Below are positions 15,557 through 23,468 of a DNA stretch of 64,000 nucleotides, piece by piece. The DNA is from Agromyces sp. Soil535. GTDB lineage: Bacteria; Actinomycetota; Actinomycetes; Actinomycetales; Microbacteriaceae. The stretch covers positions 1,498 to 65,497 of the forward strand of contig NZ_LMRW01000026.1 of the NCBI RefSeq assembly GCF_001428255.1, read 5' to 3'. The notes below the pieces were generated by a model. It was given only the letters and a program-made list of their open reading frames with translations. It made no database searches and was not told the origin of the DNA. Numbering within the stretch: position 1 is the first letter of the stretch; every line of letters begins with the position of its first letter. The translations under genes were made by a program, and so were the position numbers.

Positions 15557-15805
15557 ATGCCCGAATTCATGGACGTCCATCACGATATGGTCGGGATCAC
15601 TGCAGAGGAGTTGCGGGCCGCCCATAATGCCGACCTCGCGATCCAGGACGAAGAACGCGTCGACTTCAAGCAGGCGTGGGCCGACCCCGAGAGCGGCGTC
15701 GTCTACTGCCTCTCGGAGGCGCCGTCGGCGGATGCAGTGCGCCGCATCCACGAACGCACCGGCCACCCGGCGGACGAGATACACCCCGTTCCGCTCGTCG
15801 TCTGA
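15557..15805 (+). CDS. SCO4226-type nickel-binding family protein (DUF4242)
   Basis: This 82-residue single-domain protein starts at ATG 15557. It has the ferredoxin-like fold of DUF4242: 'MPEFMDVHHDMVGIT', then 'ADPESGVVYCLSEAPSADAVRRIHERTGHPADEIHPV'. The conserved His residues and Cys in the strand before 'SEAPSADAV' are the metal-binding residues proposed for SCO4226 of Streptomyces coelicolor, which was crystallised with nickel. The physiological role is unknown. It stands alone with its own promoter. Confidence 0.87.
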   Translation: MPEFMDVHHDMVGITAEELRAAHNADLAIQDEERVDFKQAWADPESGVVYCLSEAPSADAVRRIHERTGHPADEIHPVPLVV

Positions 15806-15832
15806 AGGAACGACCCCACGCAGCCCTCTCGA

Positions 15833-16813
15833 TCACGTGGTCTGGATGGTGACGACCGGCGTGGCTCCCTGCGTCACGACGCGTGAGACGCAGCAGCACA
15901 TCTTTCCGGTCGCGTTCTTCTCCCGCTCGCTGTAGAAGACGTCGCGGTGGTCGATCGCGCCGTCCAGGTCGAGGACGAGTACCTCGCACAAGCCGCACTC
16001 GCCCTTGCGGCAGTCGTACATCATGTCCGCGCCGGCCGCTTCGAGAGCTTCGAGCATCGAGGTGTTGGGGCCGACCGTGGCCTCCAGGCCGAGCGCCGGG
16101 ACGCGGACGACGAACTCCTGCGGATCGAACCAGCCGCTGTTCCCGAATGTCTCGAATCTCAGGTTCGGGGCGTCGAGGCCCGCGTCGACCCAGGCTCGCC
16201 TGACCGCGTCCATCAGGCGGATCGGTCCACAGAGGTAGAGCTCGGTGTCGTCCTCGATCGCGCCGACGAGTGCCCTGACGTCGAGCGGCGTGCCCTCATC
16301 TCCGACGTGCAGGACGAGCCGGTCGCCGTGCAGGGCCTGGAGCTCGCCGACGTAGGCCATCTCCGATCGGCTCCGTCCGACATAGACGAGGGTGTAGTCG
16401 GATCGCACGGCGGCCAGCGTCACCGCCATCGCCGACACCGCCGTGATACCGATGCCGCCGGCGAGCAGCACGTAGCGCCGTGCCCCGATCCGCAACGGGA
16501 AGTCCACGAGCGGCTGCGTGAGCTCGATCTCGTCACCTTCGCGCAGGCCGTGCATGACGGCGGCGCCCCCGCGGCTTCGGGGACTGTCGAGCACGCTCAG
16601 GGCGATGCGGCGCCCGTCTGCGGTCGCATCCACGATCGAGTACGACCGGCGATCGTCCTCGCCGGCGACCCGGATGCGCACGTCGACATGAGCACCCGGC
16701 ACGACCTTCACCGGCAGGGACGGCTCGATCACGATCCGCCGGATCCGGGGCGTCAATGCTCGGGACTCCACGATCCGGCCGCGCTGCCAGACCTCGCTGT
16801 TCGAAGCGGCCAT
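15833..16813 (-). CDS. VanB-type oxygenase reductase (FMN/FAD, NAD, plant-type 2Fe-2S)
   Basis: The start is ATG 16813, two bases after the Rieske gene stop; 326 residues. The flavin-binding domain carries RSYS (56-59), the NAD domain contains 'LLAGGIGITAVSAM', and the C-terminal ferredoxin domain has Cys268, Cys273, Cys276 and a Cys cluster at 306-308 (CRKGEC..C ... MCCC). This order (flavin, NAD, 2Fe-2S) is that of phthalate dioxygenase reductase and VanB. It passes electrons from NADH to the Rieske oxygenase encoded immediately upstream. The triple Cys at the last ligand position is unusual but leaves the motif intact. Confidence 0.92.
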   Translation of the reverse strand: MAASNSEVWQRGRIVESRALTPRIRRIVIEPSLPVKVVPGAHVDVRIRVAGEDDRRSYSIVDATADGRRIALSVLDSPRSRGGAAVMHGLREGDEIELTQPLVDFPLRIGARRYVLLAGGIGITAVSAMAVTLAAVRSDYTLVYVGRSRSEMAYVGELQALHGDRLVLHVGDEGTPLDVRALVGAIEDDTELYLCGPIRLMDAVRRAWVDAGLDAPNLRFETFGNSGWFDPQEFVVRVPALGLEATVGPNTSMLEALEAAGADMMYDCRKGECGLCEVLVLDLDGAIDHRDVFYSEREKNATGKMCCCVSRVVTQGATPVVTIQTT

Positions 16814-16815
16814 GA

Positions 16816-17913
16816 TCAGGAGGCGATGGCTGCGACCGGGGCAGCGGGCAGCAGGCCTTCCGCCTCGAGTCGCCGCTCGATCAGGCGCCGCACCCACATG
16901 CCGCCCGAGTCGATGTTCAGGCTGTAGAACTCGTAGTCGGGGTTGGCATCGATCGCCGCCTGCTGAGCGATGAGCATGTCCTCGTCCTCCTTGAACACCC
17001 GTGACACGCCATCTCGGAGCTGCGTGGTGATGAGTTGGCTTTCGAGCCGGTAGTTCCGCTGGAAGGACCAGAAGTAGTGGCAGCTGCGATCACGTTCGGG
17101 GGTGATCGTGTTCATGACATACCCGTTGACGCCCTGGCTCCGGTCACCTTGCGGGGCCCCGGTTCCGGCCTTCGCGACGCCGACGTCGATGCAGATCGTC
17201 GATGGCGCTTCGAAGTGGATGATCTGCCAGCGGTCGACGTTCCCCTCGAACCCGGGGAACCTGTCGCGCATGTTCTTCAGCCAGAAGGGCGGCGGGGCGA
17301 TGTCGAGCATCCAGCGTTCGACCGTGACCGTCGTGTCGGTGTGGCTGGTCACGAAGTCCGATTCGCTCAGCTCCTCCTGCCCGATGCTCGAACCGTGCAG
17401 GAACTCCTCGTGGGTCAGGTCCATGAGGTTGTCGAGCACGAGCTGGTAGTTGCAGGCGACCTCGATCGTGAGCCCGTCGCCAGTCCAGCCTGCGGCATCC
17501 ATCTGGGACATGTCCGGCACGAGTGATGGTTCCGCGAGGGTTGGATCGCCCACCCAGACCCAGACGAAGCGGAAGCGCTCGACCACCGGGAACGACGGCA
17601 CGGTCGCGCTCGGGTTGATCGTCTCCTGGGCGGGCATCGAGATGCATCGCCCCGCCGAGTTGTACCGGATGCCGTGGTAGGGGCATTGGATGCCGTCGCG
17701 ACCGACGAGCTTTCCCATCGACAGCGGCGCGAGCCGGTGCCAGCACGCGTCAGCCAGCGCGACCGGCTGGCCGTCCTCGGTCCGATAGATGGCCAGCGGC
17801 CGGCCCGCGACCGTACGCGACAGGATGTTCCTGTTCACCTCGTGATCCCACGCGGCGACGTACCACGCGTTCCGTGGATAATCGAGGACCTTGTTGACCG
17901 TGCTGTCCTTCAC
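16816..17913 (-). CDS. Rieske non-heme iron oxygenase, VanA-like
   Basis: The start is GTG 17913 with AGGAG six bases upstream; 365 residues. Rieske 2Fe-2S ligands are Cys57/His59 (CWH) and Cys77/His80 (CPYH). The mononuclear iron site is in 'DNLMDLTHEEFLH' (His168, His173), with Asp161/165 bridging and an acidic ligand further on near 'FKEDEDM'. It belongs to the VanA/toluene-sulfonate group, which removes O-methyl groups or hydroxylates phenolic acids. It is paired with its reductase and divergent from a PadR repressor, a family that often senses phenolic acids. Vanillate is possible but the substrate is not proven. Confidence 0.9.
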   Translation of the reverse strand: MKDSTVNKVLDYPRNAWYVAAWDHEVNRNILSRTVAGRPLAIYRTEDGQPVALADACWHRLAPLSMGKLVGRDGIQCPYHGIRYNSAGRCISMPAQETINPSATVPSFPVVERFRFVWVWVGDPTLAEPSLVPDMSQMDAAGWTGDGLTIEVACNYQLVLDNLMDLTHEEFLHGSSIGQEELSESDFVTSHTDTTVTVERWMLDIAPPPFWLKNMRDRFPGFEGNVDRWQIIHFEAPSTICIDVGVAKAGTGAPQGDRSQGVNGYVMNTITPERDRSCHYFWSFQRNYRLESQLITTQLRDGVSRVFKEDEDMLIAQQAAIDANPDYEFYSLNIDSGGMWVRRLIERRLEAEGLLPAAPVAAIAS

Positions 17914-17931
17914 GAGAGCTCCTTCGATCTC

Positions 17932-17980
17932 AAATACCTATGGCGATAGTTATGGACTATAACTATGAGCATAGGTATTT
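17932..17980. promoter_or_regulatory. 49-bp nested palindrome, PadR operator candidate
   Basis: Two perfect inverted repeats share the same centre at 17956. The outer one is AAATACCTATG (17932-17942) with CATAGGTATTT (17970-17980), and the inner is ATAGTTAT (17946-17953) with ATAACTAT (17959-17966). It fills the divergent region between the Rieske gene (start 17913) and the PadR gene (start 18007), is much more AT-rich than its surroundings, and probably overlaps both promoters. Repression of both genes by PadR is inferred. Confidence 0.75.
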
Positions 17981-18006
17981 CGCAAGCGACGGTGCAGAAT
18001 CGGACC

Positions 18007-18603
18007 ATGAGCCTCCGCTACGCCCTCCTCGCGCTCCTGACGGCACAGCCGATGACGGGCTACGACCTGGCCAAGGCCTTCCACATCTCGGTCGGTCACG
18101 TCTGGTACGCCCCTGACTCGCAGATCTATCCGGAACTGCGCCGGATGGAGGCGGCCGGACTCGTCGATGGCGTGGCGCTCCCGTGGGGGGACAAGGGAAC
18201 GAAGACCGAGTACCACGTCACGGATGCGGGCATCTCGGAGTTCGTCGACTGGATGAACCTCCCCCTCCGGTACACGCGCGAGCGCGACCCCGCCCACCTC
18301 AAAGCCGCGTACTTCGAATGGGCCGACCCCGACGCCGTGCGGGAACAGCTCCGTGCACACGTCGCCCACTACGAGGATCAGCGCCGGCAATGGCTCGAAC
18401 AACTCGAGTCCATCCGTGATCACACGCATCCGATCTTCGCAAAGCGCCTCGAACGGTACCCGTCATCCGAGTGGCCGCGCATCACCGCCTTCAAGATGTT
18501 CGCCTACGAAGGACTCGCCGCCCGTGCAGAACAGGAGATCGCGTGGGCGCAGCGAGGGCTTCGCCTGGTCGATGAGCTCGCCGGCGAATCCGCGGCCGAC
18601 TGA
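18007..18603 (+). CDS. PadR-family regulator (Vir-like C-terminal domain) of the Rieske operon
   Basis: The start is taken at ATG 18007; an in-frame ATG at 17965 lies inside the palindrome and would add 14 residues unlike PadR. The 198-residue protein opens with 'SLRYALLALLTAQPMTGYDLAKAF', the classic PadR winged-helix start. The 'YPELRRMEAAGLVDG' recognition region follows, then a C-terminal coiled helical PadR_C domain with 'HYEDQRRQWLEQLESI'. Such PadR proteins bind phenolic or drug-like ligands and release a palindromic operator. The divergent Rieske pair is the likely target, and it probably represses itself too. Confidence 0.9.
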   Translation: MSLRYALLALLTAQPMTGYDLAKAFHISVGHVWYAPDSQIYPELRRMEAAGLVDGVALPWGDKGTKTEYHVTDAGISEFVDWMNLPLRYTRERDPAHLKAAYFEWADPDAVREQLRAHVAHYEDQRRQWLEQLESIRDHTHPIFAKRLERYPSSEWPRITAFKMFAYEGLAARAEQEIAWAQRGLRLVDELAGESAAD

Positions 18604-18633
18604 AAGGGTCGGCCTTCCGGTCGGTGATGTGGA

Positions 18634-20874
18634 TCAGTGCGGCAGCACTGCTCCTGCGCCGCCGTCGACGGTGACGAGTTGACCGGTGTGCAGTCGCGAG
18701 GTCGCGTCGCCGGTGCCGACGACGGCCGGGATCCCGTACTCGCGTGCGACGAGGGAGGCATGGGCGGCGAGGGTGCCGCCGTCGGTGACCACCGCCGCAG
18801 CCAGCGGGAAGAGTGGCGTCCACGCAGGTGCGGTGGCCTTGGCGACGAGGATCTCCCCCTTGCGGAAGCTCGGGAAGTCCTCGGGGCCGGCGACGAGACG
18901 AACCCGACCGGTCGCCCGGCCGATGCTGGCTGGATGCCCGAGGATCGCGTCCTCGGGAAGGCTCTCGGTGCGCCGGGCCCTCTGCACCGCGCGGGCGACC
19001 GGGTCGCCGATCATGCGCGGGGCGGTGCCGAGCGTGAGGGGCGCAGGAAGACGTCTTCGGCTCTCCCAGTCCGCCCTCCGACGTCGCGCGCTGAGCTCAT
19101 GGTTCGACGCCGTATCGAAGACGTCGCTCCGGACGAGGAAGAAGACATCGTCGACGTCGACGATCGTGCCCGCGGTCCTGAGCCGCTGGCCGAGGAGACG
19201 GGCGCATCGCCGCAGGAGGGGCCACCCCAGCGTCAGGTCCCGAGCCTGTTCCTCCCGAATGACCGCGTACCGCTGTGCCACGGCGAGCAATCGGTCGAAT
19301 CGGTCGAGGAGTCGAGGTCGCGATGCGAGGATGTCGCGCGCTGCGGACTCGGCCGCCCGCCGCTCGGTGGCAAGGCCGTCGGCGCTTGCTCGATCATCGG
19401 ATGCTGCCGCCTCGGGCGCACCGCCGCGTTCACCCGCGGTCGCGAAGTACCAATCGATCGAGTAGACGGCGTGCGCGGGAACGACCGCCTCCCGGTCGCC
19501 GAGGCCTCGAAGGAGCACCTGCGGTCCGGATGCCCCGATCGCCGTCCCTTCGAGCGGCCCGGTCAGGTGCCGCGACCAGAACGCGGCAAGGGCGCCTTCC
19601 ATCTTCCAGGCCGATCCACCGACGAGCGCGAGCAACCAGAGGTACTGCCCGGCGATCGAACACACCCGGTCGACCGTCTCGCCGATCTGCGGTGCGGACG
19701 CTGACGCGAGCTCGACGTCGGCGGTTCGTACCAGGTCGCGGTAGGCCGGCAGCAGCCGATCCCGCCAGTCGGCCTCGAGCCTGCGGAGGACCGCCCGATC
19801 GGCCGCCGCGGGGTTGTGGGAGACACGGGCCAGCGCGTTGTAGAGGAACCACGGTGCCCGCCCGCGGCTGTCGACCAGGATCCGCCACAGGACGCGCGGC
19901 GATGGAATCGGAATCGTGTTGTAGTACCAGCCGTTCACCGCCGCGTACCGGAAGGGGACTCGCACTCGAGCGGTCGTCCACATTCCCTCGAGGTACCCCT
20001 CCTCGAGTTCGGGCACGATCCATTCGGCGAACAGCGGCGTCATGGCCTCGGGAAGCCATTCGCCGAGGCGGAAGTTCCGCCACCACAGGCCCGGTCCGGG
20101 CGGGTCCCACGAGACGGGCTCTGGAAGTGCGGTCATCGGACGAGCCTGGATGAGGAAGAGCGCCCCAGTGCCATCGATCGCCCATTCGATGTCCTGCGGA
20201 ACTCCGAAGAGCACCTCCACCTCGCGAGCGAGTGCTGCGACCGCGACGGCGTCCTTTGGGTCGAGCGTGCCCCGGTCTCGCTCACGGTGAGCCTCCGCGC
20301 CGTGGACGATCCACTGTTCGCCGACGTCCGTGCCGGATACGAGCGAGTCGGCGAGCCCGGCAACGGCCGTGACGACGACCTCGTTGCGGCGGCCCGAGAG
20401 CGGGTTGGCCGTGAAGGCGACGCCGGCAACGCGCGGCCGAACCATCTGCTGCACGAGCACCGCCATGCGCGCCGATCCGGTTTCCCCGGCCGGCCGTTCG
20501 CGTGCGTGTTCGTACGCTGCCACGCGGTCGTCGTGCGCCGATGCGAACGTGCGCCTCACGGCGTCGGGGACATCCGCCCCCTCGACGTCGAGGAACGTCT
20601 CATAGAGCCCGGCATAGGAGGCATCGGGCAGGTCCTCGGCGACACCCGACGAACGAACCGCGAACGGGCCGTCACCGATCCGGGCGACGGCCGCTGCGAT
20701 CGCCGCATCGAGTTCGTTCCCGAGCTCGTCGACGGCGAGCTCGGGAATGACGAACCCCCGCGGCACGCGGAACCCGTTGGATGCGGCGGTCGCGAGGTTG
20801 GCCGCCTTGCTGCCGAGCGCACCTCGCGACGGACCCGGCGTGTCGGCGAGATCAGGAAGCTGCATCGTGGTCAC
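18634..20874 (-). CDS. PEP-synthase/rifampin-phosphotransferase-like protein (copy 1)
   Basis: GTG 20874 is chosen because GGAGG sits five bases before it, giving 746 residues; TTG and GTG starts further upstream lack such a site. The N-terminal ATP-grasp (PPDK_N) domain has 'GSKAANLATA', 'FAVRSSGVAEDLPDASYAGLYET' and 'GVAFTANPLSGRRNEVV'. A divergent middle domain (about 300-620) follows. The C-terminal swivelling His domain has the phospho-His motif 'GGTLAAHASLVAREYGIPA' with His705. This is the three-domain layout of rifampin phosphotransferase, which moves the ATP beta-phosphate to the antibiotic through the His. At 746 residues it is shorter than typical RPH, and the middle (substrate) domain is diverged, so the acceptor is unknown. 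Divergent from a PadR gene. Confidence 0.85.
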   Translation of the reverse strand: MTTMQLPDLADTPGPSRGALGSKAANLATAASNGFRVPRGFVIPELAVDELGNELDAAIAAAVARIGDGPFAVRSSGVAEDLPDASYAGLYETFLDVEGADVPDAVRRTFASAHDDRVAAYEHARERPAGETGSARMAVLVQQMVRPRVAGVAFTANPLSGRRNEVVVTAVAGLADSLVSGTDVGEQWIVHGAEAHRERDRGTLDPKDAVAVAALAREVEVLFGVPQDIEWAIDGTGALFLIQARPMTALPEPVSWDPPGPGLWWRNFRLGEWLPEAMTPLFAEWIVPELEEGYLEGMWTTARVRVPFRYAAVNGWYYNTIPIPSPRVLWRILVDSRGRAPWFLYNALARVSHNPAAADRAVLRRLEADWRDRLLPAYRDLVRTADVELASASAPQIGETVDRVCSIAGQYLWLLALVGGSAWKMEGALAAFWSRHLTGPLEGTAIGASGPQVLLRGLGDREAVVPAHAVYSIDWYFATAGERGGAPEAAASDDRASADGLATERRAAESAARDILASRPRLLDRFDRLLAVAQRYAVIREEQARDLTLGWPLLRRCARLLGQRLRTAGTIVDVDDVFFLVRSDVFDTASNHELSARRRRADWESRRRLPAPLTLGTAPRMIGDPVARAVQRARRTESLPEDAILGHPASIGRATGRVRLVAGPEDFPSFRKGEILVAKATAPAWTPLFPLAAAVVTDGGTLAAHASLVAREYGIPAVVGTGDATSRLHTGQLVTVDGGAGAVLPH

Positions 20875-20901
20875 GACAACCTCCACCAATAGGTAGTGAT
20901 G

Positions 20902-20934
20902 CGATATGTAGTGGTGCTACTCTAAGTCATATCG
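20902..20934. promoter_or_regulatory. Interrupted palindrome in the divergent phosphotransferase/PadR promoter
   Basis: CGATATG (20902-20908) and CATATCG (20928-20934) are perfect inverted repeats centred on 20918, in an AT-rich stretch between the two divergent genes. It is a candidate operator for the adjacent PadR-like protein. Confidence 0.45.
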
Positions 20935-20987
20935 GTCGCCGCCGCCAGAGGGCGTCCCGACCTGCACCCGACGTGAAGGAAGCGGTG

Positions 20988-21335
20988 ATGCGCGTGAGAC
21001 CTGAAGCGCTCAAGGGCCACCTGGATGGCCTCCTGCTCGCCGTGCTCGAGAACGGCCCACGCCACGGGTACGCGATCATCGAGGCGGTCCGCACCGGAAG
21101 CGGCGGCACATTCGATCTGCAGACCGGCACCGTGTACCCGGCATTGCACCGCCTCGAACGGGCCGGATTCATCGAGAGTCGCTGGCATGTGATCGGCGGC
21201 CGTCGTCGGCGCGAGTACGAGCTCACGGCCTCGGGACGACGCGCGCTCGGAGACGAGCGCGCGGTCTGGGCCGAATTCGCCGGCGCCGTCTCCTCACTCC
21301 TCGGAGGACGGACATGGCCGGCCGACGCCTCGTAG
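20988..21335 (+). CDS. PadR-family regulator (short form)
   Basis: The start is ATG 20988 with GAAGGA upstream; 115 residues, the winged helix only. The sequence 'LKGHLDGLLLAVLENGPRHGYAIIEAV', then 'TVYPALHRLERAGFIESRWHVIGGRRRREYELTASGRRAL', covers the full DNA-binding domain of short PadR (YqjI/LmrR-like) proteins. Its 3' end overlaps the next gene by 22 bases. The combination of a short PadR with a HAAS-type membrane protein is common and often linked to envelope or drug stress. It probably controls itself and the divergent phosphotransferase-like gene. Confidence 0.9.
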   Translation: MRVRPEALKGHLDGLLLAVLENGPRHGYAIIEAVRTGSGGTFDLQTGTVYPALHRLERAGFIESRWHVIGGRRRREYELTASGRRALGDERAVWAEFAGAVSSLLGGRTWPADAS

Positions 21336-22084
21336 ACGGGGCATCCGCGGCTCGAGGCGTCGGGTCGAACGAGATCATCGACGCGTACCTGGCCGATCTC
21401 GGTGCGCGTCTGCATGGGCCGGCTCACGCCCGAAGAGCGGTGTTGGAGGAGATCCGCACCGACCTCGTCGACTCGGTCGAACAGTTCACGAGGCAAGGCA
21501 TGCCCGAAGCGGATGCAGCGCGGGTGGCGGTCTCCGACCTCGGATCAGCCGCCGTCGTCGCCGACGCCTTCGCCGGTGAACTCGCGATCGTCCACGCTCG
21601 ACGAATGCTGCGGATCCTCCTGATCACCGGGCCAGTCGTCGGGGTCTGGTGGTTCATACTCCTCGCACCCGACCAGTGGGCGTCATACCCCGGCATGCTG
21701 ATCGCGGCCATTCCCGCGCTCCCGATCGTGGCCGCGGCGGTGGCGACGGCGATCGTGGTCTTCGCGACCACCGGTTCGCTCATCCGGTGGGTGCCCGAGG
21801 CGACGCCCTTCCGCACGGTCATCCTCGCCGCGCTCGTGGGGCTCGCGTGCATCGTCGGCGACCTCACGGTCCTTTCGGCCTTGCTGATCCGCGCGGTGAC
21901 CGGATCGGCGGCCACGTTACCGCTCGGAATCGCAGTGGTCGCCGTGCTCGCGAGCGCCATCCGCCTGCCGCTCGCCGCGTGGGCGACCGTTTCCACCGTG
22001 CGAATCGCCGGCCGATTGCGTCGAGCTCGTCCTGCCGGCGGGCGAATCGGTGATCGAATCAGTGACCGTCCCGGTCGAGGGTAA
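21314..22084 (+). CDS. HAAS/permease-prefix-domain membrane protein
   Basis: The start is ATG 21314, six bases after GGAGGA and inside the 3' end of the PadR gene; 256 residues. Residues 20-95 form the helical HAAS/permease-prefix domain ('IIDAYLADLGARLHGPAHARRAVLEEIRTDL' region, then 'GMPEADAARVAVSDLG'). Four or five membrane segments follow from about 100 to 240. Such proteins accompany short PadR regulators. The C-terminus, rich in Arg and Gly, ends right where a rearranged segment begins, so the last residues may not be original. Confidence 0.8.
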   Translation: MAGRRLVDGASAARGVGSNEIIDAYLADLGARLHGPAHARRAVLEEIRTDLVDSVEQFTRQGMPEADAARVAVSDLGSAAVVADAFAGELAIVHARRMLRILLITGPVVGVWWFILLAPDQWASYPGMLIAAIPALPIVAAAVATAIVVFATTGSLIRWVPEATPFRTVILAALVGLACIVGDLTVLSALLIRAVTGSAATLPLGIAVVAVLASAIRLPLAAWATVSTVRIAGRLRRARPAGGRIGDRISDRPGRG

Positions 22085-22095
22085 TGCCGCCACGA

Positions 22096-22311
22096 CATCG
22101 GATTCGGCGTGAACGGATGCACCAGCGCCTCCGCGATCGCGACGAAGATCCGCGTCGCCGGCGCCATGCACGGGATCTCGTCCGGGTTGTCCGCCAGGGT
22201 CTTCGACGTGGAGCAGTCACCCGAGGGGATGTCGCTGTTGGTGAGCGCGACCACCGTGATGTCCTCGGCCGCGTTGTGGAAGACCGACGCGTTGTACCCG
22301 GGGATCTCCCC
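22096..22311 (-). pseudogene. C-terminal remnant of a serine hydrolase (beta-lactamase class C type)
   Basis: On the minus strand 72 codons read 'GEIPGYNASVFHN', 'DITVVALTNSD', then a Cys-containing stretch and 'FVAIAEALVHPFTPNP'. These are typical of the last part of D-alanyl-D-alanine carboxypeptidase/esterase-like serine hydrolases (the H.G.IPGY..... and VV.LTN motifs). Everything upstream, including the SxxK nucleophile, is missing, and the frame has no stop where the family ends; it runs on antisense into the HAAS gene. A clear broken gene. Confidence 0.7.
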
Positions 22312-22319
22312 CATGGCGT

Positions 22320-22421
22320 CACGCAGATCCCCCAACGACCATGCGCTTCGACCGAGCTCGGAGGAACCTCGACCGGCACCCCAACTACATCCTCGCGGCC
22401 TACATGGCCTCGGGCACCTAG
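22320..22421 (+). pseudogene. C-terminal remnant of a tyrosine recombinase, catalytic Tyr changed to Phe
   Basis: The codons give 'HADPPTTMRFDRARRNLD', then 'RHPNYILAAYMASGT' and a TAG. Intact site-specific integrases of actinobacteria end in HADP.TT.RYDRAR..LDRH..Y, with the Tyr as nucleophile. Here that Tyr is Phe, and the other catalytic residues are absent because the fragment begins only eight bases after the serine-hydrolase remnant on the other strand. The TAG spans the IS insertion point and is the same with or without the IS. Confidence 0.68.
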
Positions 22422-23363
22422 GGCGTGTCTCCTAACCGGTTGGGGGTGAGTGCGGCAGGCTGGGGCGCGTGTCGCGTTCTCGGGAGTTGTCGGATGCTGC
22501 GTGGGCTCGGATCGAATCGTTGATGCCGGTCGCGTCTGCCAGGGGCGGACGCCCGTTCCAGGACCATCGCCGCGTGGTCGAGGCGATCATCTGGCGGTAC
22601 CGGGTCGGGTCGCCGTGGCGCGACCTGCCTGCGGAGTTCGGCCCATGGCAGACCGCGTGGAAGCGGCATCGCCGGTTCAGTGAGGACGGCACCTGGGACA
22701 AGATCCACGCCGAGCTGCTCCGCGACGCGGATGAAGGCGAGGGGATCGACTGGCAGGTCAGCGTGGACTCCACGATCAACCGTGCACACCAGCACGCGAC
22801 GAACCTTCCACGCAGCACGGGGGGATCTGTCGAACTACAGGAATCTTCGCGTCGAGCCCGCTGACCATGCGATCGGCCGGTCACGGGGTGGTTTGAGCAC
22901 GAAGATCCATCAGCTCGTCGATGGTCGCGGGCTGCCGCTGGTCGTCGCCGTCTCGCCCGGGCAGTCCGGGGACGCGCCGATGTTCCCGCTGCTGATGAGT
23001 CACCTCCGCGTCGAACGCGCCGGTCTCGGCCGGCCCCGCACCCGTCCGGACGCGGTCCGCGGCGACAAGGCGTACTCGTCCCGCGCGATCCGTTCTCACC
23101 TGCGCAGCCGCGGCATCACCGCCGTCATTCCCGAACCCGCCGACCAGGCCGGGCACCGCAAACGACGCGGATCCCGCGGCGGCAGGCCACCCGCCTTCGA
23201 CGCCGACTCCTACCGTGGTCGCAACGTGATCGAGCGCGGCTTCTGCGGCACCAAGCAATGGCGGGGCCTGGCCACCCGGTACGACAAACTCGCCATCGTC
23301 TATCGCGGCGCAGCCGTCCTACGAGCCATCACACTCTGGCTCACAAGGTTAGGAGACACGCCC
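22421..23363 (+). mobile_element. Complete IS5-family (IS427-group) insertion sequence
   Basis: Perfect 17-bp terminal inverted repeats are GGGCGTGTCTCCTAACC (22421-22437) and GGTTAGGAGACACGCCC (23347-23363). A TA dinucleotide flanks both ends (22419-22420 and 23364-23365), consistent with the 2-bp TA target duplication of this group. The element is 943 bp and carries two overlapping transposase frames, and it looks recent because the ends are identical. Confidence 0.92.
22469..22864 (+). CDS. IS5-family transposase, first frame (N-terminal part)
   Basis: 131 residues starting with 'SRSRELSDAAWARIESLMP', the DUF4096 N-terminal domain, then 'WRYRVGSPWRDLPAEFGPWQTAWKRHRRFSEDGTWDKI' and 'VDSTINRAHQHAT', whose Asp is the first D of the DDE triad. 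The frame ends 185 bases into the second frame. Functional IS427-group elements often need a ribosomal frameshift to make the full protein. The G-rich run ACGGGGGGATC near 22817 and the overlap after it are candidate shift regions. Confidence 0.85.
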   Translation: MSRSRELSDAAWARIESLMPVASARGGRPFQDHRRVVEAIIWRYRVGSPWRDLPAEFGPWQTAWKRHRRFSEDGTWDKIHAELLRDADEGEGIDWQVSVDSTINRAHQHATNLPRSTGGSVELQESSRRAR

Positions 23364-23366
23364 TAG
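22680..23366 (+). CDS. IS5-family transposase, second frame (catalytic C-terminal part)
   Basis: The meaningful homology begins near 22815 with 'LSNYRNLRVEPADHAIGRSRGGLSTKIHQL', followed by 'GDKAYSSRAIRSHL' (second Asp) and 'IERGFCGTKQWRGLATRYDK' (Glu). These supply the rest of the DDE catalytic core. Relative to the first frame it lies in the +1 register. Either a programmed frameshift or a single-base change in this copy explains the split. The stop is just beyond the right inverted repeat. Confidence 0.83.
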   Translation: MRTAPGTRSTPSCSATRMKARGSTGRSAWTPRSTVHTSTRRTFHAARGDLSNYRNLRVEPADHAIGRSRGGLSTKIHQLVDGRGLPLVVAVSPGQSGDAPMFPLLMSHLRVERAGLGRPRTRPDAVRGDKAYSSRAIRSHLRSRGITAVIPEPADQAGHRKRRGSRGGRPPAFDADSYRGRNVIERGFCGTKQWRGLATRYDKLAIVYRGAAVLRAITLWLTRLGDTP

Positions 23367-23468
23367 GGCCGAGCTCCTGAACGCGCGGATCGCGGCATGT
23401 GCGTGCAGGCCTTGGCGCCGGATGGTCCCGGGCATCCAATGAGGGTCAGCTGATGCCAACATGGAGCG

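Noticed and set aside
17965-18006. Upstream ATG for the PadR gene
   Set aside because: It lies within the palindromic operator and adds residues unlike PadR N-termini.
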